NCBI GenBank assembly: GCA_910584385.1
Contig: CAJUAK010000001.1
Coordinates: forward strand, 62,001-126,000
DNA: 64,000 bases
Origin: an uncultured Alphaproteobacteria bacterium
GTDB taxonomy: Bacteria; Pseudomonadota; Alphaproteobacteria; RF32; CAG-239
Reading direction: 5' to 3'
Shown one piece after another: positions 1 to 8,121 of this stretch; the stretch's first letter is position 1, and every line of letters starts with the position of its first letter. The notes beneath the pieces are model-generated. The model made no database searches, was not told the origin of the DNA, and saw only the letters and a program-made list of their open reading frames with translations. Both the position numbers and the translations under genes were made by a program.

Positions 1-100
1 CAGCATTTTGACGCATAATAAGCCGAATTTAAATATTTTGGCCTTGGAATATAATAAGTAAAAAACGGAAATGAACTGTTTCCGAAAAGTTGGACATTAA

Positions 101-130
101 AAAAAGCCGGGCGTGATACCCGGTTTTTTT
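101..130. terminator. Rho-independent terminator, probably bidirectional
   Basis: A CCGGG/CCCGG stem (107-111 with 119-123) around a 7-nt loop is flanked by an A-run on the left and a T-run on the right, so it can end transcription both ways. It lies downstream of the 1209-residue gene on the minus strand and of whatever lies left of the window. Confidence 0.75.
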
Positions 131-146
131 ATGATCCGCACGAACA

Positions 147-216
147 CTACCTGCATGAGCAGGTAGATGCAGACATTCCCGCCCAGCTGTTGGCCTTGTA
201 AAGCTTTTTGGGCGGG
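147..216. other. Two inverted repeats in the 3' region of the large gene
   Basis: Two perfect 8-bp inverted repeats follow each other. CTACCTGC (147-154) pairs with GCAGGTAG (159-166) over a 4-nt loop. CCCGCCCA (178-185) pairs with TGGGCGGG (209-216) over 23 nt. Neither has its own T-run. They lie between the stop of the 1209-residue gene and the terminator at 101-130, so in its transcript they would form a structured 3' tail. No known RNA family was recognised. Confidence 0.4.
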
Positions 217-238
217 TTATGCCTGCATAAATGGAAGT

Positions 239-3200
239 TTATTCGCGGCCTTTTCTGCCTCTAGCAGCAGGCGCCATTTTAGGATCAATAGTGTTTTTAT
301 TGCCCTGATTGTTTTTCTTAAAGACATTCGGCATAACCTTCATAAAGTCTTTTAATGTCAGGTTTTTAACTTCCTTGTCTTTAACGGCATCCAGATTTTT
401 ATGCCCTTGCCAGATAACATTTCTGGTGTTGTTAATAGCATCTGTCCGGACATTCTTTTCGGCAATTCTTTCTTTGGGCGTAAGGGAATCAGCCCTTTCA
501 GAAAGCAATTCTTTTCGCTCCGCAACCAAAGAGACTTTGCCGGCCGCATCCACATTTTCTGGAGAAAAGATTTTATCTTCCATATCCTTTTGGCGCTTAT
601 ACAAATAAGCCTGGAAGTCTTTTTCTTTCGAAACGCCGCTGTCTTTGTCTGCAGCCCATTCTGCCTGGACAAGGCCGAGATAACGGTTGTATTCCTTATC
701 GCCGGGTTTGATGCCGTGTACGATTTGATATTCATCCATAAGCAGCTTCTTTACCTCTTCAGGTATTGGCTCTGGCGTGGGCGGAGTCGGTTCAGGTATC
801 GGCTCCGGCATCGGTGGTGTCGGCTCAGGTATCGGCGGTGTAGGTCCAGGTACCGGAATTGGATCGACAACCTGTGTTTTCTCTTTTTTGATGATATCGG
901 CTTTTGCGCCGGGGCGGAAAAAGTCTTTAACCTTGTTTACGCCGCCCAATACCAAAGCGCCGAAACCGGATGTCGGATCAATATGAAATGTTTTGGTAAA
1001 TTTAGCAAATAAACTGCTTGTGAGATTTTGGACATCATAGCCCTTATCCGCATTGCTGTTATAAGAATCAACAGGGGTGTTTTCAGGATGGGTTGCGCCA
1101 TGAACATCAATAACTTTTCCCATGTCATTAACATTTTCGCTGATTTGTCCGCCGACATGGTCTTCAATTTTGCTCAGAACGCTTAAGTCCGCTTTATCAA
1201 GACTTTTTCCGGCAAGCAGTTTAGAAAACAAACTGTGCATTGTGTGATTGTCATCCGCTTTGAAATAATCGCCGACTGTCATGCTGCCGTCTGCCGTTAA
1301 AGCATTTTCATTCGGGTGCAGAGCCGCTTCCTGATAAACTTTATAAAGCAGCATTTCGCTGTTCGAAACGGGTTCGCCGTCCTGGAGAGAGTTCATCCAG
1401 GAATTTTGCTTTGCAGCCTCATCCAGTACCCGGATAGCGTTTTGGCGCATAGCTTCATCATGTTGTAAGCCGGTCAAGCCGTTTTGATATTCATCTAAAA
1501 CATGCAGGCCGCCCTTGCCGCCATTCAGAAATTCGCTCCAACGGACGCCATCATTGCGCATTTGAGCCCAAGCGCTTTCTTCAGGGGTGTATGAATGGTA
1601 GGGGCCTTCAGATTGCTGATCAACAAGGTAATATCCGTCTTGAGCCGTTGTGGAGGTTTCCATTTTCCAGCCATCCGCAGCCGCTTGCTCTTGGGATGCA
1701 TACATTTCTTTGGTTTGTGTTTCATTGGCCGCGATTTGTCCGTCCAGCCCCTCTTTAGGCAATCCGACTTGATGTCCAAAGTAACCGGAACCGCCGACAA
1801 CCACGGCATTCAAAGCGCCCATGCCAAAAGCTGCGGCTTTGCCGTGCCCGGCAAGGCGCATATCGCGATAAGGCGTTATAAATCTTGCGGTTGAAGCTGC
1901 CGCAAGAGAACCCATGCCGCAGGCAAAAGCGCATTTTGGGCATCCGGATATTGCAAAGCCGACAGAAGCGCCGCCTAAAGCGCCGGCAGTAACAACAGCG
2001 TAAAATGCCGGATTTTTTAAATCTTTCTTAACATCTTTCCAACCATATTTTTGCCGTTTAACCATGGCTGTGATTTTTTTAGAGGCAAAATAGCCTATTG
2101 AAGCCGCACCGGCACCAATCAATGCACCGATACAAGCATGGCCGCCGCCAGCGGCTAATTCAGCCCCCATAGAAAGGGATGCCCCTGCGTTTTGCATATT
2201 GGCAAGTGATGCAGTCATGGCGCTTCCTGCCGACATTTTCGTCATAAGGTAAGATGTCGTAAAAGCTATGGCACCGCCAAAGCCGACGCCCCACAAATTG
2301 CGTTTGGTCGCTTTTTTCTTAATAAAATCGGTGTTGTCTTTATAAGGTGAGGTCTTGTCAATTTGAGCAACCTGGCGGGTTAAAGCCGCTTTGATATAGG
2401 CGGTTTTATCTTTGCCGAGTTTTGAAGACAGGCGGTTCCCGTAAACTTCCACATTATGCGCCTGCCTTTTTAAGGCCGCTTCCAAAGCTAACGGAGAAAT
2501 TTCAGTTTTTTCGCCTTGTTCAAGATTTTTTCTAAACTCTTCAGCATACTTCTTGTCTGTAAACCTTTCTGGATTTTCTTTAAGCCCTTTTTTAATCGCT
2601 TCTTCTGAATTGCTATAAGCAAATAAAGTTTGAAAAGCATTGGCTTTCGCCCCTTCCAGCAACAGTTCGGGAGAAATCTCCTGCTTAAAATCAGCTAAAT
2701 TTTCCAAGACGGTCTGGTTAGCGGAAAAACGCAGGGCGGTATCTAAAGAACTGCCTTTAATAACCCGCAGCTTGCCGTTATCATCTTTTTCCAGGCAATT
2801 TTCATAAATTGGCTGTTTATTATCATCATAATTTTTAATGAATTTGAAATTATCAATAGTTTCAAGAAAATCCTTGCCAAGATTGTCTTCATTAAATTCA
2901 AGGGCTTCTAAAACTTTGGAAGCCTTATCCAGACGGCCGTTAATCCGTACGGCGGTCGTATGGCTGTTTTTTCCGTCCGGAATATGAAAGAGGGTATCAT
3001 ATGGGCGGATATAATCATCGTCCATTAAAGCCTTGATAGCTTTATAATCCGGCGCATTTTCTACCTTATGCTGTTTAGCGTATTCATCACAAACATCGGC
3101 CAAGTGCATATAGCCGTCATATTCGTCCGCGGCATTGGTTATGTCGGTAAAGTAATATCCTTCTTTTTTCTGCAAATCGGAAAGAAGGCTGTTTCCCCGT

Positions 3201-3868
3201 GTAAACATATTTTGCGCCAGCTGACGGGCTTTGTCTTTTTCTTCCTCTTTGCCTTTTTTTGCCTGCCGGTTATAAGAGACAATAGCAAAAGAAACCAACT
3301 CGGGGGTGAATAATGCTTCGGCACGTTCATCGCCGGCTTCAATTCTTTGAACGAGCTTTTCTATAATATCTTTTTTATATTCGTCCGCGTTTTTAACTTT
3401 TTCCCGATTATCTAAAACAAGCTGAACAGCTTCGGCGGCCTCTTCAGGGCTGACCAATGATTCTGATTTTTGAATTTCATCTTGATTTGAAAGCCCGGCT
3501 GTGTCGCGAACTTGATTCATGCTGTTCAGGATTTTAAGAGCTTTATTGAATTCTTCTTCCGAAATATATTCTCGGTCTTTAAAAATTTCCAACTCTAACT
3601 TATACATTTCCAAAGTATTGTCAAAGTTGTCATCGCTGCGGACGCGAAATTCCTGTTCTGTTTGGACAGGGTCATCATGAATGATATCATCTGATTGTTT
3701 TTCTGGATTGTCTTGATGGTGCTCGAAAATATATAAATCCAAAAGTGTATTTTCATCAATTTCTGAAGGGAATTGCCTTTTGGCAAAATCCTTAAATTTA
3801 TCCGTGTTACGGTACATATCTCTAAGTTTTTGCAGCTCTTCGTCTGAAAGTGTCGTCAAATCAGCCAT
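239..3868 (-). CDS. Large multi-region protein of unknown function (1209 aa)
   Basis: I do not recognise a family. The first 520 or so residues are hydrophilic, charged and probably helical, with no signal peptide. Residues about 523-700 hold several hydrophobic Gly/Ala-rich stretches separated by short Lys/Arg-rich loops, resembling membrane hairpins or glycine-zipper segments; a Cys-x2-Cys-x3-Cys cluster (CPKCAFAC) sits in one of them. Residues about 700-1000 are soluble. Residues about 1000-1042 form a proline-rich hinge of repeated PEPTPP/PEPIP units, followed by a charged C-terminal domain of about 165 residues with a basic tail. Start: ATG at 3868 preceded by GGGAGA. It appears to be a single-gene unit with its own promoter, divergent from dnaJ. 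A membrane-inserting secreted protein or a cytoplasmic scaffold are both possible; function is unassigned. Confidence 0.85.
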   Translation of the reverse strand: MADLTTLSDEELQKLRDMYRNTDKFKDFAKRQFPSEIDENTLLDLYIFEHHQDNPEKQSDDIIHDDPVQTEQEFRVRSDDNFDNTLEMYKLELEIFKDREYISEEEFNKALKILNSMNQVRDTAGLSNQDEIQKSESLVSPEEAAEAVQLVLDNREKVKNADEYKKDIIEKLVQRIEAGDERAEALFTPELVSFAIVSYNRQAKKGKEEEKDKARQLAQNMFTRGNSLLSDLQKKEGYYFTDITNAADEYDGYMHLADVCDEYAKQHKVENAPDYKAIKALMDDDYIRPYDTLFHIPDGKNSHTTAVRINGRLDKASKVLEALEFNEDNLGKDFLETIDNFKFIKNYDDNKQPIYENCLEKDDNGKLRVIKGSSLDTALRFSANQTVLENLADFKQEISPELLLEGAKANAFQTLFAYSNSEEAIKKGLKENPERFTDKKYAEEFRKNLEQGEKTEISPLALEAALKRQAHNVEVYGNRLSSKLGKDKTAYIKAALTRQVAQIDKTSPYKDNTDFIKKKATKRNLWGVGFGGAIAFTTSYLMTKMSAGSAMTASLANMQNAGASLSMGAELAAGGGHACIGALIGAGAASIGYFASKKITAMVKRQKYGWKDVKKDLKNPAFYAVVTAGALGGASVGFAISGCPKCAFACGMGSLAAASTARFITPYRDMRLAGHGKAAAFGMGALNAVVVGGSGYFGHQVGLPKEGLDGQIAANETQTKEMYASQEQAAADGWKMETSTTAQDGYYLVDQQSEGPYHSYTPEESAWAQMRNDGVRWSEFLNGGKGGLHVLDEYQNGLTGLQHDEAMRQNAIRVLDEAAKQNSWMNSLQDGEPVSNSEMLLYKVYQEAALHPNENALTADGSMTVGDYFKADDNHTMHSLFSKLLAGKSLDKADLSVLSKIEDHVGGQISENVNDMGKVIDVHGATHPENTPVDSYNSNADKGYDVQNLTSSLFAKFTKTFHIDPTSGFGALVLGGVNKVKDFFRPGAKADIIKKEKTQVVDPIPVPGPTPPIPEPTPPMPEPIPEPTPPTPEPIPEEVKKLLMDEYQIVHGIKPGDKEYNRYLGLVQAEWAADKDSGVSKEKDFQAYLYKRQKDMEDKIFSPENVDAAGKVSLVAERKELLSERADSLTPKERIAEKNVRTDAINNTRNVIWQGHKNLDAVKDKEVKNLTLKDFMKVMPNVFKKNNQGNKNTIDPKMAPAARGRKGRE

Positions 3869-3932
3869 TTTGGTTCTCCCTGTATATGATGCTCACACGC
3901 TTTTAAACTAATATAACATTAGGTTTAAAAAC

Positions 3933-3961
3933 AGATTAACATAAATTGAACGGGTTTGCAA
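3933..3961 (-). promoter_or_regulatory. Putative promoter of the 1209-aa gene
   Basis: On the minus strand TTGCAA (3956-3961) is followed after 17 nt by TAATCT (3933-3938). The same TTGCAA -35-like element recurs in other promoters of this window. The predicted transcript start would be about 60 nt upstream of the ATG. Confidence 0.45.
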
Positions 3962-3987
3962 TAAAATTTGTCTAATATCGTCCATTT

Positions 3988-4016
3988 TTGCTGTCCGGAG
4001 CATTTTTTTGTATAAT
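3988..4016 (+). promoter_or_regulatory. Putative sigma-70-type promoter of dnaJ
   Basis: TTGCTG (3988-3993), a 17-nt spacer and a perfect TATAAT (4011-4016) precede dnaJ by 65 nt. No CIRCE-like inverted repeat was seen. Confidence 0.5.
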
Positions 4017-4081
4017 TGCTTGCTTTTTTAGCGGAAAAGCCCTAAATAAAAGCAGGACTAATTTTTTGCGCAGATAAGATA

Positions 4082-5239
4082 ATGAGTGAAGAAGCAGATT
4101 ACTATCAGATTTTGGAAGTTGAAAAAAACGCGAGCGGTGAGGAATTAAAGAAGTCTTATCGCCGTTTGGCCATGAAGTATCATCCGGACCGCAATCCCGG
4201 AAATAAAGAGGCGGAAGCAAAATTTAAAGAGATTAACGAAGCATATGAAGTATTAAAAGATGAGCAAAAACGTGCTGCTTATGACAGATATGGAAAGCAG
4301 GCCTTTGCCGGAGGAAATCCTTTTGGCGGCGGGAATCCTTTTGGCGGATTCGAGTTTAATTTCGGCAGCGGCGGTTTTTCAGATATTTTTTCAGAAGTTT
4401 TTTCAGATTTTATGGGAGGCAGCGCCCGGAGTGGACAAAAACGCTCTTATAAAGAAAGAGGTGCCGATGTCCGTTATAATTTAAAATTGACGCTTGAAGA
4501 AGCCTATTTCGGCATTGAAAAAGAAATTACAATTCCTTCGACGGAAGCTTGTGATGACTGCCATGGCATGGGTACAGCAGATGGCAAAGAGCCTGAAGTC
4601 TGCGACATGTGCCGCGGACGGGGGAAGGTGCAAACCAGGCAGGGCGGCTTTTTCATTGTGGAAACGGCTTGCCCAAAGTGCAAAGGAAGCGGACACGTCA
4701 TTCACAATCCATGTAAAAGCTGCAATGGCTCGGGAGTAAAATCTTCTGAGAAAAAATTAAAAATAAAAATTCCTGCCGGTGTTGAAGATGAAACCCGGAT
4801 GCGTATGCAAGGTGCCGGGCAGGCCGGTTTGCATGGCGGAGAAAATGGCGACTTATATATTTTTATTTCGGTCGAAGAACATAAGCTTTATGAACGCGAA
4901 GGCGCAAACCTTTATGTTCATGTTCCCGTATCCATGAGCTGTGCGGCACTCGGCGGAAAAATAGAAATTCCGGGAATTGACGGCGGCAAAGTTGAGATAA
5001 AAATTGAAGCCGGTACGCAGAATGAACAAGTTATTAAAATTAAAAACCAGGGCATGAGCATAATCCGCTCCGGAAAACGCGGCGATTTGTTTGTAAAATT
5101 TAGGGTGGAGACACCGGTTAACCTTTCCGCGCGCCAAAAGGAATTGCTGGAAGAGTTTCGCAAAATCTCTGATGATGATTCCTGCCAGCCCGAGGCAAAA
5201 GGTTTCTTCGAAAAAATCAAAGATTTATTTGTGGCATAA
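4082..5239 (+). CDS. dnaJ: Class I co-chaperone DnaJ (Hsp40)
   Basis: DnaJ stimulates the ATPase of DnaK and hands over unfolded clients. All class I parts are present in order: an N-terminal J domain with the YHPDRN segment that carries HPD (about residues 5-70), a Gly/Phe-rich region rich in GGNPFGG (about 75-110), four CxxCxGxG-type zinc-binding repeats (CDDCHGMG, CDMCRGRG, CPKCKGSG, CKSCNGSG), and the C-terminal beta-domains. At 385 residues it is normal for the family. dnaK is not adjacent here, unlike in many bacteria. The gene is alone on the plus strand between its own promoter and a strong terminator, and a second, zinc-finger-less DnaJ lies at 15577. Confidence 0.97.
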   Translation: MSEEADYYQILEVEKNASGEELKKSYRRLAMKYHPDRNPGNKEAEAKFKEINEAYEVLKDEQKRAAYDRYGKQAFAGGNPFGGGNPFGGFEFNFGSGGFSDIFSEVFSDFMGGSARSGQKRSYKERGADVRYNLKLTLEEAYFGIEKEITIPSTEACDDCHGMGTADGKEPEVCDMCRGRGKVQTRQGGFFIVETACPKCKGSGHVIHNPCKSCNGSGVKSSEKKLKIKIPAGVEDETRMRMQGAGQAGLHGGENGDLYIFISVEEHKLYEREGANLYVHVPVSMSCAALGGKIEIPGIDGGKVEIKIEAGTQNEQVIKIKNQGMSIIRSGKRGDLFVKFRVETPVNLSARQKELLEEFRKISDDDSCQPEAKGFFEKIKDLFVA

Positions 5240-5240
5240 A

Positions 5241-5261
5241 AAACGGGGCTTTGCCCCGTTT
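5241..5261. terminator. Bidirectional rho-independent terminator
   Basis: A 9-bp perfect stem AAACGGGGC/GCCCCGTTT with a TTT loop sits between convergent dnaJ and the 191-aa gene. A-rich left and T-rich right flanks allow use from both sides. Confidence 0.85.
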
Positions 5262-5262
5262 T

Positions 5263-5838
5263 CTATTCAATGCAGCAATCGACCGCTTTGCGTACGAAGG
5301 CTTTCATTTTCCCAAGTGCGCCGATGTTTGTTTCTTTTTCTGCAATTGCCGGGATATTTGCGGATTCTACTTTTTCTGAAAGCTTTTTAATATCTTCGGC
5401 CTTGTCTTCTATCCATTTGACATCGCCCGTATCCAACATGTTCATATTTAGTCCCCAGAACAGGCAGTATAGGTCATAAGCTTGGTTAAACAGCTTATAA
5501 GCTTCATCCTTGTGCCCTAAAGATTGCTGCTTTGTGCCGACTTCCATCAAACGCATGGATGAAGCAAGGAGGTGTTTGGAAATGCACCAAACCTCGCCTT
5601 CATAAGCCGGGATAATCTTTTGCATAAGAGTTTTGCGCAGTTCTCGAACTTCTTCAATTAAATCATAAAATGAAGACTTTCCTGTTTTGGCTCCGGAAAA
5701 GACTAAATGTTCTTCAATGGAAATGAGATTCATAATAGCAATCGACAAGTCTTGGTCTGAAGATAAATCTTTCGGATTAACCTTCTTCGTAGCATCAATC
5801 CTTTCAACGAATTCTCTAACATCTTGCGCTTTTTTCAT
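5263..5838 (-). CDS. Hypothetical soluble protein (191 aa)
   Basis: Family not recognised. The protein is charged and probably all-helical, without signal peptide or membrane segment. It contains an alternation of amphipathic helices (for example around HKDEAYKLFNQAYDLYCLF, about residues 110-130) that resembles a single TPR-like hairpin, and ends in two adjacent cysteines (DCCIE). Start chosen at the second Met (5838) because GGAGAT lies 7 nt upstream of it; an in-frame ATG at 5862 has no ribosome site. A TTGACA element lies upstream at about 5910 with an AT-rich -10 region. Convergent with dnaJ. Confidence 0.75.
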   Translation of the reverse strand: MKKAQDVREFVERIDATKKVNPKDLSSDQDLSIAIMNLISIEEHLVFSGAKTGKSSFYDLIEEVRELRKTLMQKIIPAYEGEVWCISKHLLASSMRLMEVGTKQQSLGHKDEAYKLFNQAYDLYCLFWGLNMNMLDTGDVKWIEDKAEDIKKLSEKVESANIPAIAEKETNIGALGKMKAFVRKAVDCCIE

Positions 5839-6024
5839 ATTTTTATCTCCGATAATTAACATATAGTATTTAATACATATGATAATACATATATATTTTT
5901 ATTGTCAATAGATAATTTTAAGGCATTCCTAAATCCCGGGAGGGAAGAAAGGAGCGGTGCTTGAAAAGGCTGGCGCATTATGGAAGGGGAGGACGGCGTT
6001 TTTAAGAGGCATTTAGCCAATACG

Positions 6025-6055
6025 ACAAAACCTCTCCGATGGGGAGAGGTTTTGT
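6025..6055 (-). terminator. Terminator of tRNA-Arg(ACG)
   Basis: A perfect 13-bp stem (6025-6037 with 6043-6055) and 5-nt loop begins 3 nt after the encoded CCA of the tRNA. Its minus-strand arm ends in TTTTGT. Confidence 0.85.
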
Positions 6056-6057
6056 AA

Positions 6058-6134
6058 TGGCGCACCCGGCGGGATTCGAACTCACAACCTTCTGATCCGT
6101 AGTCAGATGCTCTATCCAATTGAGCTACGGGTGC
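6058..6134 (-). tRNA. tRNA-Arg (anticodon ACG)
   Basis: The minus strand folds as a 77-nt tRNA: acceptor GCACCCG/CGGGTGC, D-arm with AGCTCAATTGGATAGAGC, anticodon stem TCTGA/TCAGA around CTACGGA giving anticodon ACG, T-loop GTTCGAATCC, discriminator G and an encoded CCA (6058-6060). ACG is normally deaminated to ICG by TadA to read CGU, CGC and CGA. Confidence 0.97.
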
Positions 6135-6155
6135 ATCTGTGTTTTAACAAGAAAC

Positions 6156-6184
6156 TTATTACCCCGAAACTTTTTTATTTGCAA
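6156..6184 (-). promoter_or_regulatory. Putative promoter of tRNA-Arg(ACG)
   Basis: On the minus strand CTTGCAA (TTGCAA at 6179-6184) is followed after 17 nt by TAATAA (6156-6161), about 22 nt upstream of the tRNA 5' end. Confidence 0.55.
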
Positions 6185-6365
6185 GCAATTTTTTTTATAA
6201 TTTAAAAGATTTTTAATTTATTTCGCCTAAAGTTACACACAACAAGAATAAAATATCGCTTAAATATAAAATGTTACTTGTTTTTTTGTAAAATTACCTT
6301 TACAAAAAAAGATAAAAGAATAAAACGTTATAAGGTATATGATCTTCTATAAGGTGCACAATTAA

Positions 6366-7469
6366 ATGAAAAATACAGCTGTAAAATTCTCTTCCCTTGC
6401 CTTGCTGGCATTCCTTTCAAGCGGATGTACATATTCTTCCGATGCCCTTTTCCCTTCGCTGTTGGGCGATGAAACGCAGGAAACGGTTGCTTCCTCTTCG
6501 GTTAAAGGCCAGGATGTTATCGGTCTGGGAACGACAAATTTTGAACCCGTTAATGTTTCCAAAGGCGGCAGCACAGGGACCTTTGTTGGCCAAAAAGTTG
6601 CCACGTTCAGGGAAGAATTGTCTCAGTTGCAGAATTCTATCCGCGCCAGCAACGACCAATTGCAGAAGATTCGCGGCTCGGTAATTAATAATGCTTTGCA
6701 ATACCATAAAGTTATTGGCATGATTGAAGCAAAGCTGCAAGTCGGCACAACGCCGGGCAACCCGCAGATGTTCCAGCTTTTGCAGAGCGCCCAGAACAAT
6801 ATTCAGGTAATGAACGCAAATACGAATTCTTTGAATCAATTAGCTGCAAAAGTAACATCAGATACCGCGATGACAACTTATTTGTTAGATTCTATCCGCA
6901 CCGCATATACGATTTCCGGTGCAGTGGATGAAGACCATCGTCAGCTGCGCATTTTGGAAAATGAAGCGAACCAGACATCAATCACCATTAACAGCCTTCT
7001 GGCTGAAATCAACAATGATGTTTTACGCCAAAAGCAATATATCGAAACCGCTAATAATTATATTATGGATTTGAACCAGGCAATTAAAGTTGGCAGCTAT
7101 GGCGTGAACAATGCGCCGTTAATCAGCAGCCAGGTTTCTGCCGTGCACCCGGCTTATGCGGGCAATAACCCTGCTGCAAGCGGAAAACCGTTGTTTGTTG
7201 CAAAGTTTAACAAATCTAAAGTAAATTACAAACAAGGTTTGAAACAGGCTGTAAGCAGCGCTGTTTCCAGAAAACCCGGCGTAATGTTTGAAGTTGTGGC
7301 TGTCTCTCCGGTAAACGGAAGCCGGTTGGCAGCCGGAAATGCCCGTAATAATGCGGCGGCTGTTTTCCAGGACATTGTTGAGATGGGAATTGGTGCTGAT
7401 AAAATTTCTTTATCTTCCAAGACCAGCGATTCTGCGACATCCTCTGAAGTTCATGTTTATGTAAAATAA
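6366..7469 (+). CDS. Predicted outer-membrane lipoprotein (367 aa)
   Basis: A type II signal peptide ends in the lipobox LSSGC (Cys21), so the mature protein should be lipid-anchored. Residues about 70-240 are long heptad-like helices rich in Gln, Asn and Leu, consistent with a coiled coil. The C-terminal 95 residues (from about 275) show a beta-alpha-beta pattern with RNNAAAVFQDIVEMGIGADKI, faintly like the peptidoglycan-binding OmpA domain, but the usual Asp and Arg anchors are not evident. Role unknown; a periplasmic spacer or envelope-stiffening function is inference. Single gene followed by a terminator. Confidence 0.85.
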   Translation: MKNTAVKFSSLALLAFLSSGCTYSSDALFPSLLGDETQETVASSSVKGQDVIGLGTTNFEPVNVSKGGSTGTFVGQKVATFREELSQLQNSIRASNDQLQKIRGSVINNALQYHKVIGMIEAKLQVGTTPGNPQMFQLLQSAQNNIQVMNANTNSLNQLAAKVTSDTAMTTYLLDSIRTAYTISGAVDEDHRQLRILENEANQTSITINSLLAEINNDVLRQKQYIETANNYIMDLNQAIKVGSYGVNNAPLISSQVSAVHPAYAGNNPAASGKPLFVAKFNKSKVNYKQGLKQAVSSAVSRKPGVMFEVVAVSPVNGSRLAAGNARNNAAAVFQDIVEMGIGADKISLSSKTSDSATSSEVHVYVK

Positions 7470-7490
7470 GAGAAAGAACGGTTAAAATAA

Positions 7491-7520
7491 AAAGAACCCC
7501 AGGTTAACCCGGGGTTCTTT
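7491..7520 (+). terminator. Rho-independent terminator
   Basis: AAAGAACCCC (7491-7500) pairs with GGGGTTCTTT (7511-7520), followed by T residues, 21 nt after the lipoprotein stop. Confidence 0.85.
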
Positions 7521-7585
7521 TTGTATTAATGCTTTCGGACTTCCCCGGTTTACAGGGGGATGTCATACAAGAAAAAAAGAAGGTA

Positions 7586-8008
7586 TTAAACCTCCTTTTT
7601 ATCGCGTCTGATAAGCTCTTCCCGAAGGATGATTAACAATTCAAGATTGCCGACAGTGTCATCTAACGCCATGTCAAACAGCTGCATAAACTCTTGCTCT
7701 GGAAGCTGCTGGAGCGTTTTCTTGGCAATCATCTGCATTGTTTCCGGTCCCAGCATAAAGAAAAGTTCTATCAGCTTATGAAGCTCTGAACTCCTTGGCG
7801 GCGGCGGATATGCACGCAGTGCAAGTTCCTCTTTAACGGAGGAAACGATTGTAATCCATGGTTTAACCAATTCGGGGCGGGCTTCAATTTTAACCAATGT
7901 GTCCATAACAACCGATGTTGTAAAGTAAATATTGACAAGTTCGGGAATGGATACCTTCTTAACATCTAAGGAAAGAAGTTTTTTTTGTAATTTTTTTAAT
8001 TGTTCCAT
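7586..8008 (-). CDS. Hypothetical helical protein (140 aa)
   Basis: Family not recognised. The protein is all-helical by appearance, rich in Leu, Glu and Lys, with a short proline run (YPPPPR) near the middle and no export signal. No Shine-Dalgarno sequence is visible before the ATG at 8008. It is transcribed in the same direction as rpsA but separated from it by a strong terminator, so it probably has its own promoter. Confidence 0.65.
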   Translation of the reverse strand: MEQLKKLQKKLLSLDVKKVSIPELVNIYFTTSVVMDTLVKIEARPELVKPWITIVSSVKEELALRAYPPPPRSSELHKLIELFFMLGPETMQMIAKKTLQQLPEQEFMQLFDMALDDTVGNLELLIILREELIRRDKKEV

Positions 8009-8070
8009 AAAATAGAAATTAATAAGATACTTTATATAAAAGATATAAAACTTTTATAGAATATTTCAAT

Positions 8071-8104
8071 AAAAAAACTCCGGAGAAAACTCCGGAGCTT
8101 TTTT
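8071..8104 (-). terminator. Terminator of rpsA
   Basis: CTCCGGAG (8078-8085) pairs with a second CTCCGGAG (8090-8097) over an AAAA loop, flanked by A-runs that read as T-runs on the minus strand, 18 nt past the rpsA stop. Confidence 0.88.
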
Positions 8105-8121
8105 TTGTTTTAAGCAAAAGC

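Noticed and set aside
777..986. Plus-strand Gly-rich frame (GGVGSGIG repeats)
   Set aside because: It is the antisense of the proline-rich hinge of the 1209-aa gene.
401..1012. Plus-strand 203-codon frame
   Set aside because: Antisense shadow of the large gene; no ribosome site and no family.
5856..6119. Minus-strand frame of 87 codons
   Set aside because: It runs through tRNA-Arg(ACG) and its terminator; the RNA gene explains the sequence.
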